From Symbiodinium natans (Eukaryota > Sar > Dinophyceae > Suessiales > Symbiodiniaceae), in assembly GCA_905221605.1 (NCBI GenBank), contig CAJNDS010002590.1, positions 600,918 through 664,917 of the forward strand: 64,000 nt of DNA, read 5' to 3'. The notes below the pieces were generated by a model. It had not been told where the DNA came from and did no database searches. It saw nothing but the letters and a program-made list of their open reading frames with translations. The position numbers and the translations under genes were made by a program. This document shows positions 18,512 through 28,559 of this stretch, piece by piece. Position 1 is the first letter of the stretch, and every line of letters begins with the position of its first letter.

Positions 18512-18580
18512 CCGGGCAATCGCGGGCCTCGCGCCGGCCATGGGGCCGGCGGTCCCGCTGGCTGCGGCTGCGTCCTCCAT
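18512..18580. other. Very GC-rich coding-like island, strand unresolved
   Basis: Minus strand: GTGCAG, then MEDAAAASGTAGPMAGARPA, ending CCG/GTTTTT. Plus strand: AIAGLAPAMGPAVPLAAAAS to GAC/GTGTGA. Both strands have almost only G/C third positions and a donor. Confidence 0.4.
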
Positions 18581-18846
18581 GCTGCACGACGTGTGAATGG
18601 TGCAGGGTTTACGTGGGAGCATTTCAGATTCAACGTACTTGCTAGGATTTAGGGTTTAGGGGGATTGTGTGAAGATGAGATGATGGGTGCTGTATCGAGG
18701 CGGATTCCGAAGCAGGACAGCCCTTGCTCAAAGCTCGAGGACGCCCTGCGATAAAGCATGTGACCTCACCGAGGCACTTGTCCTCGCTCGCCGTTGTTGT
18801 GCCAGCCATTCATGAACCTGCGGCAGCATGGCCCCCTTATACCATC

Positions 18847-19059
18847 TCATGCCTGACCTGAGCCCAGGAAGCTTCTAGTGATCGAGACACAACGACAAGG
18901 CTCCACAATCTGGATGAACCTCCAACTGCGTAGGCAAGCCCATAGGAAAAGGCCCACGGAATCTTTACACGTCCGCATCGGATCCTCAAGTGCCTTGGAA
19001 TCTAGTCCCGATCGTCGGGAAGTTCGCCACCCTCTGGAGTTTAGGTGGGGTTGAGACAT
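18847..19059 (-). CDS. Coding-like stretch, two frames
   Basis: DSVGLFLWACLRSWRFIQIV in one frame. LQRVANFPTIGTRFQ (18,995-19,042) in another, with better codon bias. Confidence 0.35.
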   Translation of the reverse strand: MSQPHLNSRGWRTSRRSGLDSKALEDPMRTCKDSVGLFLWACLRSWRFIQIVEPCRCVSITRSFLGSGQA

Positions 19060-19080
19060 GGTTGATCAGGTCAGCATGCT

Positions 19081-19250
19081 TTGGCCGTCACCAGGATCGA
19101 CAAGGGGAGCGCAGTTGCTGCATGGAAAAATCCCCACCCTGGTGCGCTCCTGATTTGCGTTTTATTTCTTGTCTTCCAATTGGTTCCAGGCCTCATTTTC
19201 TGCAAGAAACTTGGATTGCTGAACGAGTTGTGTTTAGGACCTCCCAAACC
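19081..19250 (+). CDS. Membrane exon: WKNPHPGALLICVLFLVFQL
   Basis: The plus-strand frame reads TRIDKGSAVAAWKNPHPGAL, then a hydrophobic span and VPGLIFCKKLGLLNEL. The W-x-N-P followed by a long span recalls the C-terminal membrane domain of multi-C2-domain proteins; this is a weak, motif-level inference. An ACCAG before GATCG could be the acceptor. Confidence 0.4.
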
Positions 19251-19384
19251 CCCTGAAACCTCAATGGACTGCTCTGAAACTTTGGGGATACCATGGGAAA
19301 CCCTTCAACCTTCCCCTGTTTGAGTGAAGAAAAGGCCCATTGTGCAGCTGCACCCTTCACTTCCATGGCCGCGCTACGGGACCC

Positions 19385-19535
19385 AGAAAGTTCTGTCTCA
19401 GCATCTTCCTCGGGCTCGTCTTCTCCTCGCCCGCTTCCTGGAAAATCTTCCTGCTGAATCTTGCTGCTGCCCGGAAAGCAGCAGCCGGTCTCATAGTCTG
19501 GGCTGCAGAAGGGCAGACAAGGCCAATTTAATCTA
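19385..19535. other. Coding-like island, strand unresolved
   Basis: Plus: RKFCLSIFLGLVFSSPASWK, hydrophobic. Minus, after ATTCAGCAG: EDFPGSGRGEDEPEEDAETE, acidic. Confidence 0.35.
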
Positions 19536-19559
19536 AAGACCTCTGCAAACCTTCCTTAA

Positions 19560-20375
19560 ACCAGATCCTATGAGACGTCTTGAGGGCCTACCCGGCAGCC
19601 CAAAGCCTAGAAAGCCCCAAACTCCCTAACCCCTCTGAAGCGCCCGCCTGGGCCGAGGCGTAGGTCGAGACTTGCTCTTCGCCTTGAAAGCGGGTTGAGA
19701 GTTTGAGGGCCCTTAGGGCCCTTAGGGCTTTGGAGATTTCAGGATCTGTAGGCATTTGGGCTGCAAAAGGGTTGAAGGCCTTAGGGCTTGGAGAAAATAG
19801 CTATTTTGCCCACAAATCCTGGGAGCCCCTCGAAATCCCCAGCCCTAATCCAGAACCCTACCAACCCTGAGGGACTGAAGAGTTGCAGTCTGGGTGAGGG
19901 CTGCCAAGGTGTACGTCCGCGCCGTATGTTGTAAGAAGGGAGGTTTCCATAGAAGGTTCACGTCAGAATCGGGGCTTTCGGGTGTGCCGTGAGGGATGCT
20001 GACACGAGGAGGACCACTTCGTACTTAGTTGTTATCATGCACTAGACATGATTTTCGTTTTTGCAACTGTTTAAGATTGTCTTTGCATAATCAGAGTGCG
20101 TGCGTGCGTGTGCGCAAAACAGCTCTTCTCCAGGGGCCACAGAATGCAAAGCCGGCGCATCCGAGCCAGGTTTGGGGATTCAGGGCTTCTCGAGCCTTTC
20201 GGGGTGTTAAATAGGCTTTATCACGGGCTTCGGGCCTAAACGAACATCAGGCCAGGACTAAGTCTGACCGAGTCCAGGCCTGGCAATCTCCTGCATCTCT
20301 GTAGAGCTTAAGCCCTAACCCTAAACCCTAAACCCTACAAACCCTTCAACGTCAGGAAAGTGGCCGACGCCCCAG
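19560..20375. other. Spacer with scattered CCCTAAA words
   Basis: No firm exon seen; a short TTTAGGG-like stretch near 19,700 and CCCTAAA near 20,310-20,345. Confidence 0.4.
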
Positions 20376-20469
20376 GAATGGTTGGAGATGAAGTGGGCTT
20401 CATCGAACCGATGGGTCTTGCCTGGCTTGCTGTGGCACAGAATGCTGTACTACGTGGGCCTGCTTGCTT
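20376..20469 (+). CDS. Exon: WASSNRWVLPGLLWHRMLYY
   Basis: Acceptor GCCCCAG, then EWLEMK, the above, and VGLLA to a stop. Trp/Leu-rich membrane-type segment. A second plus frame is also open (DEVGFIEPMGLAWLAVAQNA). Confidence 0.45.
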
Positions 20470-20841
20470 GAAATGGGTATTTCGGGTAGTGAACCATTTA
20501 CATCGAATCACTTGTGTTCGTCATGCGACCCGTCCGATTAAGCTGTGGGTTCTGGAGGGTGAGCCCATGCGGGGTTTAAGGGGTTCAGTGCTGGTTTAGG
20601 GTTTAGGTAGGGCTTATGGTTTCGGGGTTGTAGGGTCGAGGTTTAGCAACAGTCATGGAGGCGCTGGGAGTGAAGGAAGGCAAATCTTCTCTAAAGTAAC
20701 CCTCCGACCCACCCTCCATAGTATCCCTTATAAACCCTATAAACCTTGAAAGATGTTCTTAAACTTGGGTTGGCCGTGTCTTCTCAGATGATGTCTTTTG
20801 GCATACGGCCTATGCAGCCCCTCTCTCCAAACACAGCTGCA

Positions 20842-21216
20842 CTACAGAAGGGCTTGTTCTGCATTAAGTTTAAAGTTTAAAGGGCTTAGGGCAGTTTGGG
20901 CTGTCTTGGGGCCCTCCATCCTGTATGGGGGTCGATATCGATCAGGGTCCCTTGGGCGAGGCCTTTCTTTTCTGAGGAATGCGAGAGAATAAATGGCGCG
21001 CATGAGGGACCCTAACTGTAAAACGTCCGCCCCCCCATTCCGAAACCCCAATTTCATTGCTGAACTCAACAAACCCCGGCAAGCATCCCGAAAAGCTTCA
21101 ACTTCCCAACACCCACTGCCTCGCGACCGCGGCCTTTCCCTTTGCCTTTCCCTGGCGGCGGTTCCGATTACTCTGAGGAGTTTGGCTTGAGAAGCCCGGG
21201 CTAGGGATCCAAGCAA
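20842..21216 (-). CDS. Low-confidence 124-codon open stretch
   Basis: Includes GTAARERQRERPRSRGSGCW and ACRGLLSSAMKLGFRN. No splice sites chosen; may be chance. Confidence 0.2.
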   Translation of the reverse strand: MLGSLARASQAKLLRVIGTAARERQRERPRSRGSGCWEVEAFRDACRGLLSSAMKLGFRNGGADVLQLGSLMRAIYSLAFLRKERPRPRDPDRYRPPYRMEGPKTAQTALSPLNFKLNAEQALL

Positions 21217-21525
21217 GCTGCTGGCAAAGCAACCAAGTTCTCAGCTATTGGTGCTGAGTCATAGGGGTCCACGACTTGTAGCTTCACAGCTTAGCGGCCC
21301 TGCAACTGGAACCACACTCTCGAACGCCTGACCGCCTTACCCCAAACCGTCTTTCCCATGGCCCCTGGCGATACAAATGCTGCCCCAGTTTATAAAGAAA
21401 TCTGTGTTTTTCTCACGATAAGACAAGAACTCAGCCACCGACGCTCCTCCAAGACCAGTAATGACGACTCTAAACCCCAAATCCAACACGGCAAGATCAA
21501 GCATGGCTATAAAACACGCTCAAGT

Positions 21526-21795
21526 TCATGTCCGAAACGGCAACTCATGGGAGCCTCCTGCTTTTCCACCACGAGGCTTTGCGTGGCCTAGGCCGAGTAT
21601 AGCCATCTGTTTCAATGGACCGCTAGCTACGAAGTAGGCCCACAAAACGCCTGTATCACCCGCAACCGTCAACAGCACGTTTCTTCCCGTCTCGGCTTCA
21701 AGCGCAGGGACTTGTAGCATTTTGGCAGGTCTGCTCATGAAACCCTTGGTGGTCCCCTGAGTGTGAACAGAACCAGGCGAAAGACCTCTGAGCAT
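21526..21795 (-). CDS. Coding-like stretch: ETGRNVLLTVAGDTGVLWAY
   Basis: Continuous protein-like frame: MSRPAKMLQVPALEA, the above, FVASGPLKQMAILGLGHAKP. It has a fold-like alternation of hydrophobic strands and Gly turns. Family not recognised. A weaker open stretch follows upstream to 22,030. Confidence 0.4.
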   Translation of the reverse strand: MLRGLSPGSVHTQGTTKGFMSRPAKMLQVPALEAETGRNVLLTVAGDTGVLWAYFVASGPLKQMAILGLGHAKPRGGKAGGSHELPFRT

Positions 21796-22257
21796 CCAGG
21801 CCCGCTAGTTCCGACATGGGGTTGAGCGTTGAGGTCTAAAATCCCAGACTGCCAAGGCGGGGCAAGTAGGGCTCCAGAAGCGGAGCATACACATTCCTGA
21901 GCCTGACCTGAATCCGGACCTTTAAACAAACCCCAAGCCTACCAAACTCACGGGCTGCAAAAGCCGCGAAACCCGAAGGTTCGGGGCGTCTCGCTTCAAT
22001 ACTACTCCGCACTGTGCTTTCCTGCTTCCTCAACTATTTTGTATGATTCGCACACGAATTATGATTAAGGTCCGGGGGGGGTGAGCGGGGCGTGAAGGTT
22101 TCATGAGCTGTAGGAGTGCTTGGGATGAAGCGCTAATTTGGAGGGTTCTGGGACTTCACCTGCCCTTGGGACCCCGGCACTGGCGCTGAATCAAGAGCAC
22201 AAGCGGCTGATTCCTTGCAGTTGCTGGGCCAGTCGGGCTTAGGATGGTTTAGGGGAA

Positions 22258-22320
22258 TGCTTCTCACAACACACACGCACGCACACATACACACACACAC
22301 ACACACAGAGAGACACACTC
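22258..22320. repeat. (CA)n with GA end
   Basis: ACACACGCACGCACACATACACACAC... then AGAGAGACACAC. Confidence 0.9.
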
Positions 22321-22365
22321 TCTGGAAAAAAATCCACCTTACCTTGTGCCGGGCTTCTGTCGCAG

Positions 22366-22430
22366 CAGCGCGACAAGCTGTCTGCTGCCGCCGCGGCGGC
22401 CGTTTACCGCCACAATCCTGTGCATTTGAG
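22366..22430 (+). CDS. Exon: QRDKLSAAAAAVYRHNPVHL
   Basis: Pyrimidine-rich GGGCTTCTGTCGCAG acceptor; ends TTGAG/GTTTCC; 21 codons plus two bases. Ala-rich helix. Confidence 0.5.
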
Positions 22431-22514
22431 GTTTCCGGTTTGAAGAAGTGGAGATCAGAGAGCTGATAGTGGGTCAGCCTAGGGCACGGACATTTTTGCG
22501 CTGGTTTGCAGGGT

Positions 22515-22655
22515 CGGCTTACTGCCGGCTCCCACACAAGGAAAGGGCCGTCAGAGTAGCACGTGGTGGCTCAACACGACCACAAGCTTGTGCCATTGCG
22601 GACCGATCCCCTCGCATGTCCCCACTGATGCAAAGTCCTCGGCTTCATCACTGAA
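22515..22655 (+). CDS. Candidate next exon: SAYCRLPHKERAVRVARGGS
   Basis: Acceptor GGTTTGCAG; the frame stays open through TRPQACAIADRSPRMSP to a stop. Confidence 0.35.
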
Positions 22656-22967
22656 AACAAAATAAAAATGGGCGGGAGGGCCCTACCCCAAGCCCTCAAC
22701 CCTCTTAAGCCTAAACCTTGGTTCAGGCAAGGGCCTTGGGTTGGAGGCTTTCAGGGCCTTAATGAGCTCAGGAGACCTCCTGAGCTTTTTCATTTAGGGG
22801 CAGAAGGCCTATGGTTTAGGGCTATGATGCGGCTATATACTTACTTGGAGACTCCCAGCCTATGACTAAAGTACATACAAGGTACATAAATATCGAAGCG
22901 ATATAGTGTGGTAGGGGGTTTCTCCTAGTACCCCAGAGTATCAACTCACAAGCACGCACACCGCTAC

Positions 22968-23033
22968 CATCTCAAACGCCGGCTGCCTGTCACCCTTCAC
23001 CACATTCCGCGTGGGGCGCTTCTGGCACCACTC
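22968..23033 (-). CDS. 22-codon exon: EWCQKRPTRNVVKGDRQPAF
   Basis: Between CAAACAG and ATG/GTAGCG; 19 of 22 codons end in G or C. Both ends in phase 0. Confidence 0.55.
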
Positions 23034-23447
23034 CTGTTTGGGAGGCTCACGTGCACTTTAAATAAACTTTAGAAAAGGGGCAACTTCAAGAAACAGAACA
23101 CTAGCTTGAAAAAACTCGTGAAGGCCCTCCGGCCCAAACTTGACAAACCAGCCATGCAGGGGAGAGCCTTCTGATTCTAATCCACCCGGGGGTCACAAGC
23201 TTCGCCGCATGTACACCGGACACCTGAAAGCCGAAAGTGGCGCCCGTGACACCCCAAAGTCCTGAAGCCCTACAGACGCTGAACCTCCAAACCCTGATGC
23301 TCCTGCAGGAAACTTACGACTTATGATTGTTATGTCAGGAAGAACTATTGATATTTTAGTTGTAATAATCACGATTTCAAACAAGACAATAACATCAGTA
23401 AAAATATCCATGCCAATACCACTAGACATCGAATACCCCCAACTTAC

Positions 23448-23534
23448 TGCGATGTCTGGATGCCCTGCCCATGAAGACCCTATGGTCGCTAAGCATCTGC
23501 CAATCGAGTGCCGATCCACTCCTGCTCTAATCAT
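23448..23534 (-). CDS. 29-codon exon with consensus GTAAGT donor
   Basis: Between GCTTCAG and GCA/GTAAGT. It reads MIRAGVDRHSIGRCLATIGS, then SWAGHPDIA. Third-position bias is modest, but the splice sites are the most canonical in the window. Confidence 0.55.
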
Positions 23535-23659
23535 CTGAAGCATGCGTGTAGCAAGCTGCCAACACGAAACCCTACACTAGCCCGGGCTGGAGCCCTTAAG
23601 CCTGAAGCTGCCCAGCCCTCAACCACCGAAGAGGTGGTACACCAAACGTGAAAACTCCT

Positions 23660-23765
23660 TTGTACATATGTATATATATATATATATATGCATATATATA
23701 TATAATATCATATAAATATACAAATAAATTATATATATATATATAATATAATATTAATGCTTATT
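23660..23765. repeat. (TA)n block
   Basis: Three TA tracts separated by GCA, ATCATA and CAAATAA. Confidence 0.9.
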
Positions 23766-23959
23766 AAGGACTTGAGGGTTCAGGGCTCGGGGCAGCCCCA
23801 AACCCTAAACCGACGCGCGGCCTTGACCAAGCCATCGTTTACCTGGAGGATTTCCAGGGCTCGTTGGTCCTGCCATGAACCCACGTCCCTTTTGTGGGTT
23901 TCAGGCTTTCCCAAACCCATAAAGCCACACTTTGTAACCCTGTAATCAAAGTGCTTCAC

Positions 23960-24018
23960 CCTTCAGCTCTTGATAGCATTGAAGCCAAATCCAATGAACC
24001 GAACATGTGCGCAATTTC
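23960..24018 (-). CDS. Exon: EIAHMFGSLDLASMLSRAEG
   Basis: After CTTGCAG; ends GAAG/GTGAAG. Upstream on the same strand (24,020-24,110) a further piece MRYVCGNNMVRFEKFLPHAH may be a separate exon. Confidence 0.45.
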
Positions 24019-24146
24019 CTGCAAGCTGCTGCATGTGCGTGCGGCAGAAACTTCTCGAACCGGACCATATTGTTTCCACAAACATACCGCATCAACGGCG
24101 AACACGACGCGTCGAACCATCGACCCCCTACCCCCCTCAACCCTAC

Positions 24147-24233
24147 CCCCAAAGGGCGGCTCCTCGTCTGGGGCCACTTTGAGACCCAGTTCCCCGCCAT
24201 GGCTCCTGTTCTTCGCGAAGCTTCGAGCTTCGG
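24147..24233 (-). CDS. Exon: KLREEQEPWRGTGSQSGPRR
   Basis: From CTTGAG to TGGGG/GTAGGG. Charged, probably disordered. Confidence 0.4.
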
Positions 24234-24259
24234 CTCAAGTCTCACAGGGCTAGCAGATC

Positions 24260-24970
24260 TGTATCTCAAAGGCCTTGGGCTGCTTTAGGGCCTGATTCAG
24301 CCCTAAACCCTATAAGTCTCTAGACAAATAAACCCTGAACCTTTATGGATCCTTGGACAAGGGCACAAAGTCTTGTTGCCGAAAGGACCACCCTAACACC
24401 CTCAACTCGAGAACTTTAGCCGGGGATCCCCTCCTGAACCATCCAAACCCTATTAATAAGTAAGAATCCAAAACCGGATAGCACAACCATGACCCTCGGC
24501 CCTAATCACTTCTAGGCTTTAACCCGAAGCCCAAAGCCCAAAACCCTTCAAGCAACACTCAAACAAATCGGAAAACGCCCTGTTAAACAACCCTCACAAC
24601 CTTGAACAATCGTTTCAAAAAAAAAAGAGGCGACCTTTACAAAACCTTGACATCCCCAACGCTCTGCAAGGCTCCGGTCGACTCGGAGTTGAAAGCCCTC
24701 CGAGGCCTGCAAGCAACACATGCCGAGAAGCTTAGAATTTGATGGGGGGTTCTGGAGGGTTAGGGCTCACAGAGGCGTTTATAGAGGGCTGGTCGAGGGG
24801 TTCTAGGTGTTTGATAGGGTTGAGGGCTTCGGGGGTCTCAGGGTTCACGGAGTTTAGGGAGTTTAGGGGCTTCGGGTTTTGGGGTTTAGTGGTCTCAGGT
24901 GTTGAGGCTTTAGGGCTCAGGGTTCGAAGGGCTCTCCCTTCTGGGCTTAGGGCTGCAGTCTTCTGTTCTG
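24260..24970. other. Spacer rich in decayed telomere words
   Basis: CCCTAAA-like to about 24,650, then TTTAGGG-like from 24,740 to 24,950. The long plus-strand open frame starting at 24,739 is largely built from these words. Confidence 0.5.
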
Positions 24971-25154
24971 GAATTAGGGCTCGATGCCTCCCAGTACATC
25001 AGAGGCTTGGGGGCTTTGGGTCGCTGCTTAGCTGTCTTCCTTGGAAGGATATTGACACTAATATGCTTATGCTCACTTACACATACAACCGCTTCCACTT
25101 CAACAGCATGTTCAAGACCGGTCTAAGTTTCTTAGGGCTTGCGTTTGGGTTCGT

Positions 25155-25439
25155 TCACGGCTTTGGGGCTTTCGCGGCTTTGCCACGTTGGCGGCCAAGC
25201 GCCTCTTGGCTGCGAGCTTCCGCTCGCGTCGCTCTTGTTGCTTGTGCCGTTTCCAGGCTATGCAAGGACTCTGAAATCACAGGGTTATCGAGCACTTCGC
25301 AAAACGGCTCACCCCTGACACTAGAGCAGCGCGCATTGACGCACATGAACTTGCATTGATGCGTATGAACTCCGTCATGGCCCAAGTCTTTGCGCAGATC
25401 ATGCGTAGCCGTGTCAAGCATGGTGTTTTGTAACACCAC
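25155..25439 (-). CDS. 94-codon coding stretch: KFMCVNARCSSVRGEPFCEV
   Basis: Minus frame: TATHDLRKDLGHDGVHTHQC, the above, ESLHSLETAQATRATRAEAR. Strongly protein-like, with several His/Cys. Could be a retroelement remnant or an exon. The plus strand is open in parallel but is less convincing. Confidence 0.45.
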   Translation of the reverse strand: MVLQNTMLDTATHDLRKDLGHDGVHTHQCKFMCVNARCSSVRGEPFCEVLDNPVISESLHSLETAQATRATRAEARSQEALGRQRGKAAKAPKP

Positions 25440-25751
25440 GGCGCTGTTCGTCTAGCGAAAGTTTCGTAAATGCACCTTTTACATCAACACATGAGCTAGT
25501 ACAGGAGCTCGGGCATTTAGTTCCCAAGGAATGACCGACGGAAGTTCATCGTATAATGTTCCAAACGATGTCTGAAATGACCAAGCAAGGCCTAAGTTGG
25601 CAAGGGGTCTCTTCGCCTGAGGGTCGGTGTTTCTTGGAGTTGAGTGCGACCGAGGCCACGGACGAGCGGCTCTAGGGTGAACAGCTTGCGAGATTCGAGC
25701 GAAGTTCAGATCTTTGGAATGGGATGTAGTCTTGAACAACCTGACATCCAA
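25440..25751 (-). CDS. Coding-like stretch, possible element remnant
   Basis: One frame reads GLAWSFQTSFGTLYDELPSV. At the junction with the previous feature another frame reads CVDVKGAFTKLSLDEQRRGV, which resembles the Asp-containing motif A of reverse transcriptases. That suggests frameshifts in a decayed mobile element. Inference from a short motif. Confidence 0.35.
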
Positions 25752-26016
25752 AAATCACCGAAGCTGCAGCCCGAGGCCCGGAACCACAGAATGCCAACTT
25801 GGCTCCTGAACCTTTAGGAACTTTAGGGTTTCGGGCTCGATATTACACAACTCGCCTCGCCAGCGAACTCGTCCTGGCAGGGTGTGGGCTTGCAGGCTTC
25901 GGAAGGTCGCAGGGTTTAGGGTTTCGGTGCAGCGTGCTTCCAGTAGGCTACACCCTAAACCCTAAACTTCCAACCCATTGCTAATGCGGCCGGAACTCCG
26001 ATGAAGGCTTTGGGCT

Positions 26017-26330
26017 TGCAGGGGGGGGGGGGGGGGGGCTTGAGGTTTCAGCACTCGGCTTGCTGCGCTAGAGTACCCCCACTCCAACACGTGCTCGGAA
26101 ACCCTGGAAAGGCTCAGGATTGCCAATCCGTGACCCTGCCCAACTGGAAACCATTCGCCCCTCGACCGGGACCCACAAATACCCTAGAGCATCCGAAGTC
26201 CCCAAGCGCAAACGACAAGGGCTGTTTCGAATTCGCCTCGGGCAGGTCCACCGGAAACACGCGCTGAGCCTACGGTCTTGCACGAACACCGCGCTTGTTG
26301 GGGCGGGCTCATCTACTGAACCCTAACCCT
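26017..26330. other. Poly-G run and coding-like island of unresolved strand
   Basis: A G18 run at 26,021. Then 26,110-26,260: plus PSTGTHKYPRASEVPKRKRQ with CAG/GTCCAC; minus ALGYLWVPVEGRMVSSWAGS. Confidence 0.35.
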
Positions 26331-26519
26331 CACCTGTGTAGTACAGTAGCTGGCCCAGACAAGGCCCTTGGCCGAAGACACAACAGCTTGTTTGCCATTA
26401 CAAAGCAACAGTTTCACATAATGTGTCCGCCTGAACAACCTCCCTCAAACCTGGCCACCTACCATTTAGGGTTTTGGGGGGTTATCCGCCAACCCCAGCG
26501 GTAGCAGGGCGGCGTCAGT

Positions 26520-26715
26520 GAAGACCCCCCACCGCCCTCACCGCCCTCACCCGCTCTCACAGCATGCTGCTCATGACACCTTGAATTGGAGTGTTTTTGC
26601 ATTGTTTGGCTTCAGTGCATGCCCAAACCCCGCCACCCATCGCCCTCACCCATGACGCCTTGAATTGGACCTTTGACCCCCCCCCACCCCCCCCCCCCAC
26701 CCCCCCCCCCCCGCC

Positions 26716-26796
<81 letters not shown>

Positions 26797-27560
26797 ACCC
26801 CGCTCCGCCCCTGACCAATCTCTAGTGTTTGAAGGGTTCCAGTCCATGCCCGCCGCCCTCACCGCTCTCACCGCTCTCATCACTCCCCCTCCCTATGCCC
26901 CCCAGTCCACCCCTCCCTGACACCAACCCTTTGCCCTCAACCCCCCACCCTCGACTCTGACCCCCCCCCCCCCACCCCCCCCATCCCTTCCCTCCTAGGC
27001 CCCTACCCCCTACTCCGCCCCTGACAAATCTCTAGTTTGAGGGATTCCAATCCACGCCCGCCCTAACCGCCTCCCCGCTCTCATCACTCCCCTGCCTTCC
27101 GCCCCCAACTCCACCAACCCTCGACCGTCACCTCCCCTGTCCACCCGCCGCGCTCCACCCTGCCTTCCGCCCCAACCCTCTCACCAGAGCTGGTCAAATG
27201 ACTCAGGCCCCCCTTTCCGCCAGCCGCCCCCACCCTCTCCCACTCCCACTCCCTAACCCTCCCACCAACCCTCCCCAGCCCTCATAATTACCCCCTCCCA
27301 CCATCGTGCACCATTCGACCGCCCCCCCCGCTCTCACCGCTCTCATCGCTTCTTCATCTCTATGCCCCCCAGTCCACCCCTGCCTTCCGCCCCCAACTCC
27401 CTAATCCGACACCAACCCTCTACCGTCACCCCCCACCCCCCCCGCCCCCCTTTCCACCCCCACCCACCCCCCCCCCCCCCGCCCCCGCCCCCCCGGCCTG
27501 CCCGCGCTCCACCCTGCCTTCCGCCCCATTGCGACTGTCTTGGGTCTGGGGTCGGCGGTA
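26520..27560. repeat. C-rich block of degenerate ~250-300 base repeats
   Basis: At least three partial copies share words such as CACCGCTCTCATCACTCCCC, CCCCAGTCCACCCCTGCCTT and GACACCAACCCT. Homopolymer C runs have expanded within them. Confidence 0.7.
26675..26797. repeat. About 120 bases of almost pure C
   Basis: Longest homopolymer-like tract in the window, with rare A/G interruptions. Gives false poly-Pro and poly-Gly frames. Confidence 0.95.
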
Positions 27561-27619
27561 CTGGCGGTAGCCATTAAATATCTTGGCGGTGTACTGAGTA
27601 CAACCATGAATATGCAAAA

Positions 27620-27930
27620 GCGTAGTTAGCATACATGTACACAGACATATGTATATACATATATATATATATATAAATGTACATATATATATATATATAT
27701 ATGCATACATGTACATATGTACACATACACCTGTACATATACATGTATACTACATATACATATAAACACATAAACATCCATACATACATACATACATACA
27801 TACATACATACATACATACATACATACATACATACATACATACATACATACATACATACATACATACATACAGACATACATACATACATATATATATATA
27901 CACATATATATATGTACACAGGCACGCTTT
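27620..27930. repeat. (TA)n and (CATA)n microsatellites
   Basis: TA tracts at 27,658-27,700; about 28 tandem CATA/ATAC units at 27,776-27,890; TA again at 27,890-27,915. Confidence 0.95.
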
Positions 27931-28490
27931 GTCCATATTTTGGTAGTGTGAGGGGCTTGTGCTACACAGAATGATACAAACAAATACGTCCGAACACTTG
28001 CATGCAAAAACACCTTGGCCACAACAAACCCCAAACACCTCAACCGCCACCCCAGATCCCAAAGCCCAAACACACATTGGCGGGGATACTCCAGATTGTC
28101 AGGCTGTCTCCTTGTTCCTGGTAGGTAGTTAACAAAATTCCCGAAAGCTTAGCTGTTCTTGGAACTTCAACCTGTCAACAGAACCAACGAAAATATGCAA
28201 TTGGTGCCTAGGTAAACAGAATGAGTATTTACGGGGTAGCTTCGGCTCGAGAGAAGGGAGGTCAAGGCGGGCCCCCCTGGTCTCTTGGTTTTAGGGCTGA
28301 AAGGTCGTTCTCTGCAAGGGCTTTCCAGTCTTTAGGTGATTTAAGGTTTGGGGTTGCGACAGACTGTTTCAAAGCTAGGGCTGCAATTTAGCGCGACTTG
28401 CGGGTTGCTAATCAGGATGAAATTCTATAGTATACTACAGGGAATCTAAGGTATTCTGTTGTGTTTTTCGAACCTGCATGTTTTTCTCAC

Positions 28491-28532
28491 GGCCGGTGCC
28501 TCGGCATCAAACCGCGCCACCTCCGACTCTGC
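28491..28532 (-). CDS. 14-codon exon: AESEVARFDAEAPA
   Basis: Exactly 42 bases between ACAAAG and GCC/GTGAGA. Acidic. Phase 0 at both ends. Confidence 0.5.
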
Positions 28533-28559
28533 CTTTGTTTGGTGGATGTCACGGGTTCA

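Noticed and set aside
24739-25359. 206-codon plus-strand protein
   Set aside because: First half is telomere-like TTTAGGG words; second half is the antisense of a better minus-strand coding stretch.
26557-26920. Glycine-rich or proline-rich proteins
   Set aside because: Products of the poly-C tract in all frames.
27574-28077. Tyr/Met/Cys- or His/Thr-repeat frames
   Set aside because: Translations of (CATA)n and (TA)n microsatellites.
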